Positions 9,589 to 16,683 of a stretch of DNA of 28,106 bases are shown here, piece by piece. The position numbers were made by a program, and so were the translations under genes. Numbering within the stretch: position 1 is the first letter of the stretch; each line of letters begins with the position of its first letter. The notes beneath the pieces are model-generated. The model was not told the origin of the DNA and ran no database searches. It worked only from the letters and a program-made list of their open reading frames with translations. The DNA lies in NCBI GenBank assembly GCA_964454255.1, contig CAYVSY010000006.1, positions 1-28,106 on the forward strand, written 5' to 3'. This stretch comes from CAYVSY01 sp964454255. Its GTDB lineage: Bacteria; Bacillota_I; Bacilli_A; RF39; UBA660.

Positions 9589-9875
9589 TAGAAATAGAAG
9601 AACTAAAAAAATTAGCTAGCATTTTAATGTTTGAAATGACTGACAAAGAATTAAAAGTTACTCAAAATGAATTTAAAACCATTTTAAAACAAATGGAACT
9701 TATTTCTAATATAAATGGAATTGATAAAGCAGAACCAATGTCATTTCCGTTTGAATTAGACGAAATAGAATTAAATAATGATGTAGTAAATAATATTATC
9801 ACAACTGACGAAGCTTTATTAAATTCTAAAAATAATATTGCTTCACAAATCGTTGTTCCAAAGGTGGTGGAATAA
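9585..9875 (+). CDS. gatC: Asp-tRNA(Asn)/Glu-tRNA(Gln) amidotransferase subunit C
   Basis: A 96-residue protein of GatC size with the expected pattern: an N-terminal helical segment (ELKKLASILMFEMTDKEL), then the I-D-x-A-EPM segment (GIDKAEPMSFPF), a short extended tail that wraps GatA. The reading frame is open further upstream, but the ATG at 9585 is preferred because AAGGAG (9574-9579) lies 5 bases before it and it overlaps the mutM stop as ATGA. GatC stabilises the GatA-GatB complex that makes Gln-tRNA(Gln) and/or Asn-tRNA(Asn) indirectly. Confidence 0.93.
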   Translation: MIEIEELKKLASILMFEMTDKELKVTQNEFKTILKQMELISNINGIDKAEPMSFPFELDEIELNNDVVNNIITTDEALLNSKNNIASQIVVPKVVE

Positions 9876-11269
9876 TGACAATTGAAGAAATTAAAAAAAA
9901 TATAAACAATAATGTTAATGTTGTTAGTAAAAGTATTGATTTAGCTAAAAAAAATCAAGATAAGTATAATTCCTTTGTGACCATTATTGATAATCCTAAA
10001 AGTAATTCTATTGAGTCACCACTAAAAGGAATTCCGTATGCTTTAAAAGACAATGTTTCTACGAAAGGAATATTAACTACCGCATCATCAAACATATTGA
10101 AAGATTATATTCCTGTATATGATGCCACCGTTTATGAAAAATTAAAAAATAGTGGTGCTGTTTTAATTGGTAAAACAGTTATGGATGAATTAGCCATGGG
10201 TGGAACTGGCACAACAGGTCATACTGGAGTTGTATATAATCCATTAGATGATAAAAGATTAGTAGGCGGATCTTCATCAGGAAGTGCAACTTCCGTAGCT
10301 TTAGGCATTGTTCCTTTTTCAATAGGGACAGATACTGGTGATTCTATTAGAAAACCAGCTTCTTATGTTGGAATAGTAGGATATAAACCAACTTATGGAC
10401 TTGTTTCAAGATATGGAATTATCCCCTATTCATCATCGTTAGATCATGTTGGTATTCTAGCTAACAATACAAAAGATATTGCGACCGTTTTAAATATAAT
10501 TGCTGGGCACGATCCTAAAGATATGACATCATTAAAAAATATTAATAAAAATTACTTAGATACCATTGAAAATAATATTTCTAATAAAAAATTATTTTAT
10601 ATAAAAGAAATAATTGATATAAATATTAACAATGATGAAACTAAAGAAATAATAAATAACTTTTATAAAACAGTTGATAAAATAAAACAAATGGGACTTA
10701 AAGTTGAAGAAGTATCAATTGATAAACAATTATTATCAGCTATATATCCATCTTATATTACAATATCATGCGCTGAATCTACGAGTAATAATGCTAATTT
10801 AAACGGATTATCATTTGGACTTAATTCTAATGAAAAAACATATCAAGAAAGAATTATTGATTCGAGAACAAAAGGTTTTTCAGAACTTATTAAAAGACGA
10901 TTTATTTTAGGTAGTTATGTCTTAAGAAAAGAAAATCAAGAAAAACTATTTTTAAATGCTTGCCGAATTAGAAGAATGATAGTAGATAAAATAAATCAAT
11001 TATTTAAACAATATGATGCACTAATATTACCTACAACCGCAACTGTTGCCCCATTTGAAAATAGCGTAGCTGATAAATTATCAGATGAATATTTATTATT
11101 AGATAGCCATTTAATAATTGGCAATTTTGGAGGATATCCATCAATTACTATTCCTAATGGAACCGTTTCACATATGCCTATTGGTTTAAGTATCACTGGA
11201 AAAGTAAAAGACGATGATATTGTTTTAAATATTGCTAACATGATAGAAAAAGGTGATAAAAATGTATAA
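9875..11269 (+). CDS. gatA: Asp-tRNA(Asn)/Glu-tRNA(Gln) amidotransferase subunit A
   Basis: This 464-residue amidase-signature enzyme hydrolyses glutamine to supply ammonia to GatB. The Ser-cisSer-Lys triad is visible with the spacing known from GatA: K58 (YALKDN), S133 in GGSSSGSA and S157 in DTGDSIRKPA. The usual TGGSIR reads TGDSIR here (D156); I recall this variant from Mollicutes-type GatA proteins, and it leaves the serine intact. The start overlaps the gatC stop by one base (TAATG), with AAGGTGG upstream. The C-terminus overlaps gatB by 8 bases. Confidence 0.97.
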   Translation: MTIEEIKKNINNNVNVVSKSIDLAKKNQDKYNSFVTIIDNPKSNSIESPLKGIPYALKDNVSTKGILTTASSNILKDYIPVYDATVYEKLKNSGAVLIGKTVMDELAMGGTGTTGHTGVVYNPLDDKRLVGGSSSGSATSVALGIVPFSIGTDTGDSIRKPASYVGIVGYKPTYGLVSRYGIIPYSSSLDHVGILANNTKDIATVLNIIAGHDPKDMTSLKNINKNYLDTIENNISNKKLFYIKEIIDININNDETKEIINNFYKTVDKIKQMGLKVEEVSIDKQLLSAIYPSYITISCAESTSNNANLNGLSFGLNSNEKTYQERIIDSRTKGFSELIKRRFILGSYVLRKENQEKLFLNACRIRRMIVDKINQLFKQYDALILPTTATVAPFENSVADKLSDEYLLLDSHLIIGNFGGYPSITIPNGTVSHMPIGLSITGKVKDDDIVLNIANMIEKGDKNV

Positions 11270-12674
11270 AATGATAATTGGATTAGAAGTTCATGCGGAA
11301 TTAAATACAAATACCAAATCATTTTCATCAGGACGAAATTTATTTAATGAAAAACCTAATAATGATTTATCTGTTATAGATATGGCCTTTCCTGGAGTAT
11401 TACCTAGATTAAATAAAGAAGCATTAAATAAAGCCATTAAAACATCATTATTCTTAAATTGTGATATTCCTGATTATGTCTTATTTGATCGTAAAAATTA
11501 TTTTTATCCAGATTTACCAAAAGGATATCAAATAACACAATCACATTCTCCTATTGGATTAAATGGATATCTTACCATTACTAATGATAAAAAAATAATG
11601 CTACATGACATTCACTTAGAAGAAGATACAGCTAATTTAACTCATTGTGAAGATATGACTTTAATTAACTATAATCGTGCTGGCGTTCCATTAATAGAAA
11701 TAGTAACCGAACCGTGCATTACATCTTGTGAAGAAGCATTAGATTTTCTTGAAACATTACGAAAAAGCTTGGTTTATTTAAATGTTTCTGAAGGGAAACT
11801 AGAAAAAGGACAAATTCGCTGTGATGTAAACGTATCATTAATGAAAGAAACAGATAAAGAATTAGGAACCAAAGTCGAAGTTAAAAATGTAAATACGTGG
11901 GCGAACATTAAAGAAACAATTGAATATGAATATAATAGACAAAAAGAATTATTAGATAATAATAAAAAAATATCTCAAGAGACAAGACGATTTGATGAAA
12001 AATCACGAACAACTATTTCTATGAGAAGTAAAGAAGATGCTATTGATTATAGATATTTTATTGAACCAAATATTCCTAAAATTAAATTGTCACAAAAAAT
12101 GATTGATGACATTAAATCAACAATACCTTTAGGTCCATATGAACGATCAAAAAAATATATTAATGAATATAATTTATCAGAAGTAGATACAAATACTTTA
12201 ATAAAAGATAAAAAAATGTCTGATTATTTTGAAGAATGTTTAAAATTATTAAATGACCCTAAAAAAATATGTAATTGGATAACTAGTTCAATTTTAACAT
12301 TCTTAAATAAATATAATTTAAATATTAATGATATATATATTACACCACAAATGTTAACAAATTTAATTGTATTAATAAATGAAGATAAATTAACTTCTAA
12401 ACAAGGAAAAGAAATATTGACAAAAGCTTTAGAAGAAAAAAAAGATCCAATACAAATATTTAATGAATCTAATATTACACAAATATCAAGTGACCACGAA
12501 TTGCGTAATATGATAAAAGAAATAATTAATAATAATTCTCAAATGGTTGAAAAATATAAAGAAGGACGAAATGTGTTAGACTTTTTCATAGGTCAAGTCA
12601 TGAAACAAACAAAAGGACAAGCCAATCCAGCTATCACTTCTAAAATAGCTATGGAAGAATTAAAAAAAATATAA
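11262..12674 (+). CDS. gatB: Asp-tRNA(Asn)/Glu-tRNA(Gln) amidotransferase subunit B
   Basis: This 470-residue kinase/transamidase subunit binds the mischarged tRNA, activates its side chain with ATP and transfers ammonia. It starts MYKMIIGLEVHAELNT and carries NYNRAGVPLIEIVTEP, KVEVKNVNTWANI and DYRYFIEPNIP; the C-terminal third is the helical GatB/YqeY domain ending GQANPAITSKIAMEELKK. A GTG at 11253 is in frame, but the ATG at 11262 is preferred because AAAGGTG lies six bases before it and homologues begin close to IGLEVH. It is the last gene of the polA operon; a short hairpin follows. Confidence 0.97.
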   Translation: MYKMIIGLEVHAELNTNTKSFSSGRNLFNEKPNNDLSVIDMAFPGVLPRLNKEALNKAIKTSLFLNCDIPDYVLFDRKNYFYPDLPKGYQITQSHSPIGLNGYLTITNDKKIMLHDIHLEEDTANLTHCEDMTLINYNRAGVPLIEIVTEPCITSCEEALDFLETLRKSLVYLNVSEGKLEKGQIRCDVNVSLMKETDKELGTKVEVKNVNTWANIKETIEYEYNRQKELLDNNKKISQETRRFDEKSRTTISMRSKEDAIDYRYFIEPNIPKIKLSQKMIDDIKSTIPLGPYERSKKYINEYNLSEVDTNTLIKDKKMSDYFEECLKLLNDPKKICNWITSSILTFLNKYNLNINDIYITPQMLTNLIVLINEDKLTSKQGKEILTKALEEKKDPIQIFNESNITQISSDHELRNMIKEIINNNSQMVEKYKEGRNVLDFFIGQVMKQTKGQANPAITSKIAMEELKKI

Positions 12675-12696
12675 GATGAGAGATCATCTTTTATTT
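12673..12696 (+). terminator. Candidate terminator after gatB
   Basis: AAGATGA (12673-12679) pairs with TCATCTT (12684-12690) around a GAGA loop and is followed by TTATTT. The stem begins within the gatB stop codon. The T tail is short. Confidence 0.5.
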
Positions 12697-12719
12697 GTAA
12701 TTGGAATAAAAACATTGAT

Positions 12720-12747
12720 AATAATAAATTATACAAAATTTATTATT
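12720..12747. repeat. Perfect 11-bp inverted repeat between gatB and the acyltransferase remnant
   Basis: AATAATAAATT (12720-12730) is exactly complementary to 12737-12747 with a 6-nt loop ATACAA. The stem is A-T only. It may act as a second terminator or simply reflect base composition. Confidence 0.4.
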
Positions 12748-12770
12748 TTAACCAATAGTTTATAAAACCG

Positions 12771-12799
12771 TAGACATTACTATTTTAAAATAATATAAT
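12771..12799 (+). promoter_or_regulatory. Candidate strong promoter upstream of the acyltransferase remnant
   Basis: TAGACA (12771-12776, five of six matches), exactly 17 bases, then consensus TATAAT (12794-12799). The start codon lies 44 bases past the -10. This is the best sigma-A-type promoter I see in the window, yet it drives a frameshifted gene. Confidence 0.65.
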
Positions 12800-12812
12800 T
12801 ACTTCGTAGGGA

Positions 12813-12840
12813 AATATAACGGAGGTAATATAACGGAGGT
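12813..12840 (+). repeat. Tandem duplication of a 14-base Shine-Dalgarno unit
   Basis: AATATAACGGAGGT occurs twice back to back (12813-12826 and 12827-12840). Each copy holds a GGAGG. The second copy ends 3 bases before the ATG at 12844, an unusually short distance; the first GGAGG is 14 bases further upstream. Confidence 0.9.
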
Positions 12841-12843
12841 AAA

Positions 12844-13406
12844 ATGAATAAAAGTGAATTAAAATATAAATTACAAAAGTCTATTCATCCATTTTTGTTG
12901 AATCAAATGAAAACAAAAGTAAAATACACTTTTAAAATATTAAATGATCATTCACAAATAAAAGAACAAGTTATTTATTCGGTTAATCATACAAATAGTT
13001 CAGATGCACCTGTTATCAGTTTGGCATTGAAAAATCATAATTATTTTTTAGTTGGGAAACAGTCATTAAACTTAGTAGATAAATTTTTTTTACATTAAAT
13101 GGGCAAATAATTGTAGATCGAAAAAATAAAGAACACAGAACAAAAGCAAAATATAAAATTATTAATTTGTTAAACGATGGAATTTCGGTAATTATGTTTC
13201 CGGAAAGAACTTGGAATACAAAAGAGAGCTTGCCAATACTTCCTATGGATTGGGGAATAATAGATATTTCTTATATAACAAACTCATCTATAGTCCCAGT
13301 TGTATTAGAATATATTGCTGAAAAGTGTTATATAAAATACGGTGATCCAATATATATAAATGATAATTATAAAAAAAGAAGAAGACATACAAAAAACAAA
13401 TTATGA
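12844..13406 (+). pseudogene. PlsC-like lysophospholipid acyltransferase, frameshifted and truncated
   Basis: The first frame gives 84 residues with an HX4D acyltransferase motif (VNHTNSSDAP, H49/D54) and stops just after a T8 run (13084-13091). One base out of frame the protein continues without a break (FFTLNGQIIVDRKNKE...), including VIMFPERTW, the second acyltransferase motif, and LPMDWGIIDI and KYGDPIYI. One extra T at the run would join both parts into about 187 residues. The glycine normally in FPEGT is Arg here. Homologues continue well past the GDPIY segment, whereas this frame ends after a basic run at a TGA. The family transfers acyl chains to lysophospholipids at the membrane. Two lesions plus a changed motif favour a decaying gene; sequence error or slippage at T8 is the alternative. 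Confidence 0.75.
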
Positions 13407-13775
13407 AAAAAAAGAGTCTTAATTGTAGATGATAATGCATTAATTATAAAAGTAGCAAGAAGAGCGATAAGTGAGTTTGATTTTGATATAGAAGAATATA
13501 TAAATGGAGAAGAATGTATAAATAAAATAAAAAGTGGTAAAACCTATGATTTAATCTTAATGGATATAATGATGCCCGTAATGTCAGGAGAAACAGCCTT
13601 AAAAATATTAAAAGAAGACAATAACTTTAAAACACCAGTCTTAGCCCTAACAGCAGATACACTAAAAGGAGCAAAAGAACGATATATACAAGAAGGTTTT
13701 ATTGATTATATAGCTAAACCATTTAATAAAAGTCAAATAACTGAAAAATTAGATGAAATATTTAAGAGAACTTAG
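13403..13775 (+). pseudogene. Response-regulator receiver domain, frameshifted at an A8 run
   Basis: From 13407 to 13775 one frame encodes a complete CheY-like receiver domain: KKRVLIVDDN (acidic pair), LILMDIMMPVMSG (phospho-acceptor Asp, codon 13563-13565), LALTAD and YIAKPF (conserved Thr and Lys), ending EKLDEIFKRT. There is no start codon in this frame before 13560, which would delete the first half. An ATG at 13403 overlaps the preceding TGA (ATGA) and encodes MKKK, but enters the receiver frame only if the A8 run (13406-13413) had nine A. No DNA-binding or kinase domain follows. It could be a stand-alone regulator that lost one base, or the C-terminal receiver of a hybrid kinase whose front part is gone. 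The receiver core itself is intact. Confidence 0.7.
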
Positions 13776-13790
13776 ATTCTTTTTTCTTTT
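13764..13790 (+). terminator. Candidate terminator after the receiver domain
   Basis: AAGAGAA (13764-13770) can pair with TTCTTTT (13777-13783, one G-T wobble) around a 6-nt loop, with TTTCTTTT following. It is weak and spans the TAG stop. Confidence 0.35.
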
Positions 13791-13816
13791 GTCATATTTA
13801 TTTTTTTATATATATA

Positions 13817-13825
13817 TGATATAAT
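13817..13825 (+). promoter_or_regulatory. Candidate extended -10 for the DUF951-transporter pair
   Basis: TGATATAAT at 13817-13825, the same extended -10 form as before polA, 15 bases before the ATG at 13841. A -35 at proper spacing is not evident. Confidence 0.45.
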
Positions 13826-13840
13826 TAATTTGGTGATTTC

Positions 13841-14026
13841 ATGGAAAAAGAGTATAAATTAAATAGTATTGTTACTATGAAAAAGGATCATCCTTGTGGC
13901 ACAAATAAATGGCAAATAATTAGATTAGGTGCCGATATAAAAATAAAATGTATTAATTGTGGAAGAACCATAATGATTCCACGAATAGATTTTAATAAAA
14001 AAATGAAAAAGGTGATTGAATTATGA
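13841..14026 (+). CDS. DUF951 family protein (YyzM-like)
   Basis: A 61-residue cytoplasmic protein matching DUF951: KKDHPCGTNKWQIIRLGADIKIKC then CINCGRTIMIPR. The three cysteines and one His (HPCG, CxxCGR) resemble a small metal-binding or beta-barrel fold, but no function is established. In Bacilli this gene commonly sits next to ychF and rpsF-ssb-rpsR, as it does here. The ATG follows GGTGAT. Its TGA overlaps the next ATG (ATGA), so the transporter is translationally coupled. Confidence 0.9.
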   Translation: MEKEYKLNSIVTMKKDHPCGTNKWQIIRLGADIKIKCINCGRTIMIPRIDFNKKMKKVIEL

Positions 14027-15555
14027 AAAACAATAAAAAATCTCGTTTGCACCCTGTCCTGTTGTTTTTAATATTAATATTAATAGTTATGGTTTTAAGC
14101 GGTATAGGTGATTTTCTTAATTTAGAAACAAGTTATTATACAGTTGATCAAGTAACGGGGCGATTAGAGAGCCAATTAGTCACAATTGAATCATTGTTTA
14201 ATAGAACGGGTATTCAATACATATTAAGTAATATGATTTCTAATTTTATTAATTTTGCGCCATTAGGGACTCTTATTACTGGTCTTTTAGGAGTAGGAGT
14301 AGCATATAAATCAGGATTTTTATCTGCTTTATTTAAAATGATAAAAGAAAAAAGATCGAGAAAATTTATTACTTATATTATTGTTTTATTAGGAATAATT
14401 ACAAGTATGTTTTCTGATATGGGTTTTGTTATATTAATTCCTATTAGTGCAATTTTATTTAAATGTTTAGGGAGGCATCCTATTGCTGGAGTATGTGCTG
14501 CATTTTCGGGAATAGCTTTTGGGTATGGAGCTAATTTTGTTGTTAATGGACTAGATGCCAGCTTAATTGAATATACCAAAACAGCCACTAATATATTAGA
14601 CAGTAATTATATTGTTAATATAAATGGTAATTTAATATTTATGATTGTAAGTAGTTTATTATTATCTTTCCTAGGTATGTATATAACCGAAAAATATATT
14701 GTTCCTAAACTAGGAAAATATGTTTCTGAGGATGAAATAGATGAATATGATTCAGTTAGTTCTAGAGAAAAAAAAGGTTTAATATTATCACTTGGAGCTA
14801 TTCTTATATTATCTATAATGATTGTTTATTGTATTACTCCTAATTTACCATTTTCAGGCTTATTACTATATTTGAAAGAAACAACATATATTAATCAATT
14901 ATTTGGAAGCAATTCCTATTTTAGTCAAGGCGTTGTTTTTATATTTAGTTTTCTATTAGGAACAGCTGGATTAATATATGGATTTAGATTGAAAACATTT
15001 AAAAAAAATAAAGATGTTGTTGAAGGTATGAATTATTATTTATCGAACTTATCTTCAATATTAGTTTTAATATTTTTTACAGCACAATTTTGTGCCATAT
15101 TTAAAAAAAGTAACATTGGGATATTTATTACTTCTTCATTAGCTGAGGCAATGTCACATATCGAAATAACTGGGTCTCCTTTAATTATAGTAACATTCAT
15201 TATTGTTATTATATCGGGAATATTTGTGCCTGTTGCTTCTACAAAATGGGCTATTTTATCGCCTGTTATTGTTCCCATGTTTATGCAAAGTTCAATGACT
15301 CCAGAATTTGCTGTGGCAGTCTTTAGAGCTGGCGATTCGGCCATTAGAGGAATGACGCCATTGTTTACATATTTTGTCATATTGATTGGCTTTATTCAAA
15401 TATATCAAAATAAAAAAGAACCAGTTACTATTACCGACACATTATCGTTAATGTTACCTTATTTTATAGGATTTGCTATTTTATGGTTACTAATTATATT
15501 AGCTTTCTACATTATTGGAATTCCTTTAGGACTAGGAGTTAATGCAATATTATAA
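14023..15555 (+). CDS. AbgT-family transporter
   Basis: A 510-residue integral membrane protein with about a dozen hydrophobic segments. It resembles the AbgT (p-aminobenzoyl-glutamate transporter/MtrF/YdaH) family: an N-terminal HPVLLFLILILIVMVLSG segment, NFAPLGTLITGLLGVGVAYKSG, DMGFVILIPISAI then GRHPIAGVCAAFSGIAFGYGAN, and near the C-terminus FRAGDSAIRGMTPLFTYF and GIPLGLG. Members move p-aminobenzoyl-glutamate into the cell or export sulfonamides and PABA-like compounds; the substrate here is unknown. It is coupled to DUF951 through an ATGA overlap, and ychF follows after 18 bases. No folate gene is nearby to support a substrate. Confidence 0.85.
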   Translation: MKNNKKSRLHPVLLFLILILIVMVLSGIGDFLNLETSYYTVDQVTGRLESQLVTIESLFNRTGIQYILSNMISNFINFAPLGTLITGLLGVGVAYKSGFLSALFKMIKEKRSRKFITYIIVLLGIITSMFSDMGFVILIPISAILFKCLGRHPIAGVCAAFSGIAFGYGANFVVNGLDASLIEYTKTATNILDSNYIVNINGNLIFMIVSSLLLSFLGMYITEKYIVPKLGKYVSEDEIDEYDSVSSREKKGLILSLGAILILSIMIVYCITPNLPFSGLLLYLKETTYINQLFGSNSYFSQGVVFIFSFLLGTAGLIYGFRLKTFKKNKDVVEGMNYYLSNLSSILVLIFFTAQFCAIFKKSNIGIFITSSLAEAMSHIEITGSPLIIVTFIIVIISGIFVPVASTKWAILSPVIVPMFMQSSMTPEFAVAVFRAGDSAIRGMTPLFTYFVILIGFIQIYQNKKEPVTITDTLSLMLPYFIGFAILWLLIILAFYIIGIPLGLGVNAIL

Positions 15556-15573
15556 AAGAAAGAAGATGATTTT

Positions 15574-16674
15574 ATGTCACTAACTGCTGGAATTGTAGGT
15601 TTACCCAATGTAGGTAAATCTACTTTGTTTAATGCAATTACTAAAAAAAATATTTTAGCCGCCAATTATCCTTTTGCGACTATTGATCCAAATGTAGGAG
15701 TTGTCGTGGTTCCAGATAAAAGATTAACCATTTTAGAGGAGTTATACCTTCCCAATAAAACTGTTCCAACAACTTATGAATTTATTGATATAGCTGGATT
15801 GGTTAAAGGAGCTTCCCGCGGGGAAGGATTGGGAAATAAATTTTTATCCCACATTCGAGAAGTCGATGCAATTGTTGAAGTTGTTCGTTGCTTTGATGAT
15901 GAAAATATAATTCATGTTGATGGAAATGTTAATCCTATACGAGATATTGAAGTTATTAATGTTGAATTAATTTTATCAGATTTGGAAATAATAGAAAATA
16001 GAATAAATAGAATTGGTAAAAAAGCTACAATGACCAAAAACAAAGAAGAACTTAAAGAAATAGAAATATTAAATAAAGTTAAAGAAGCTTTAATCCAAAA
16101 TATTCCTGTTCGAAAGATTGATTTTGAAGAAGACGAATTAAAAATAATAAGTTCATTTTCTCTTATTACTAGTAAACCTATTATATATGTAGCTAATGTT
16201 AGAGAAATTGATATAAATAATAATGGCAATAAATATGTCTCTGATGTTAAAGAATATGCTACATTAGAGAATAGTGAAGTTGTTATGATATGCGCTAAAA
16301 TTGAAAGTGAATTAGCAGAATTAAATGATGATGAAAAAGAATTGTTTTTAAATGAATTGGGTATAGATGAAAGTGGACTTGATCAAGTTATTAAAAAAAC
16401 ATATAGCTTATTAGGATTATCAACCTTCTTTACAGCTGGAAGCGATGAATGTCGTGCTTGGACATTTAAAAATGGAATGAAAGCTCCTCAATGCGCCGGA
16501 ATTATTCATAGTGATTTTGAAAGAGGATTTATAAAAGCTGAAATTATGAGTTATGAAGATTTAATTAAATTTAAAGATGAAAAAGGCGTTAAAGAAGCTG
16601 GAAAATTACGATTAGAAGGAAAAGAATACATTATGCAAGATGGAGATATTTGCTATTTTAGATTTAATGTATAA
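15574..16674 (+). CDS. ychF: Ribosome-associated P-loop ATPase YchF/EngD
   Basis: A 366-residue Obg-family protein. It has the P-loop GLPNVGKST (G9-T17), the switch II/Walker B region FIDIAGLVKGASRGEGLGNKFL, a central coiled-coil insertion (about 130-180) and a C-terminal TGS domain (about 280-366) with LSTFFTAGSDECRAWTF and HSDFERGFIKAEI. YchF-type proteins bind ATP as well as GTP and associate with ribosomes. The position between DUF951 and rpsF-ssb-rpsR is conserved in Bacilli. The leader is almost identical to that of yebC. The stop overlaps the next gene's AAGGAG. Confidence 0.97.
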   Translation: MSLTAGIVGLPNVGKSTLFNAITKKNILAANYPFATIDPNVGVVVVPDKRLTILEELYLPNKTVPTTYEFIDIAGLVKGASRGEGLGNKFLSHIREVDAIVEVVRCFDDENIIHVDGNVNPIRDIEVINVELILSDLEIIENRINRIGKKATMTKNKEELKEIEILNKVKEALIQNIPVRKIDFEEDELKIISSFSLITSKPIIYVANVREIDINNNGNKYVSDVKEYATLENSEVVMICAKIESELAELNDDEKELFLNELGIDESGLDQVIKKTYSLLGLSTFFTAGSDECRAWTFKNGMKAPQCAGIIHSDFERGFIKAEIMSYEDLIKFKDEKGVKEAGKLRLEGKEYIMQDGDICYFRFNV

Positions 16675-16683
16675 GGAGTGATT

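Noticed and set aside
13404..13406. TGA read as Trp, joining the acyltransferase frame directly to the receiver domain
   Set aside because: The two are in the same frame across this TGA, but other genes in the window use TGA as a true stop inside ATG overlaps (8763, 9586, 14024) and Trp is encoded by TGG, so Mycoplasma-type decoding is not supported.
13560..13775. A separate 71-residue protein starting at ATG 13560
   Set aside because: That ATG is the Met before the phospho-acceptor Asp in the middle of a receiver domain; the first half of the fold lies upstream in the same frame, so this is a fragment and not a gene.
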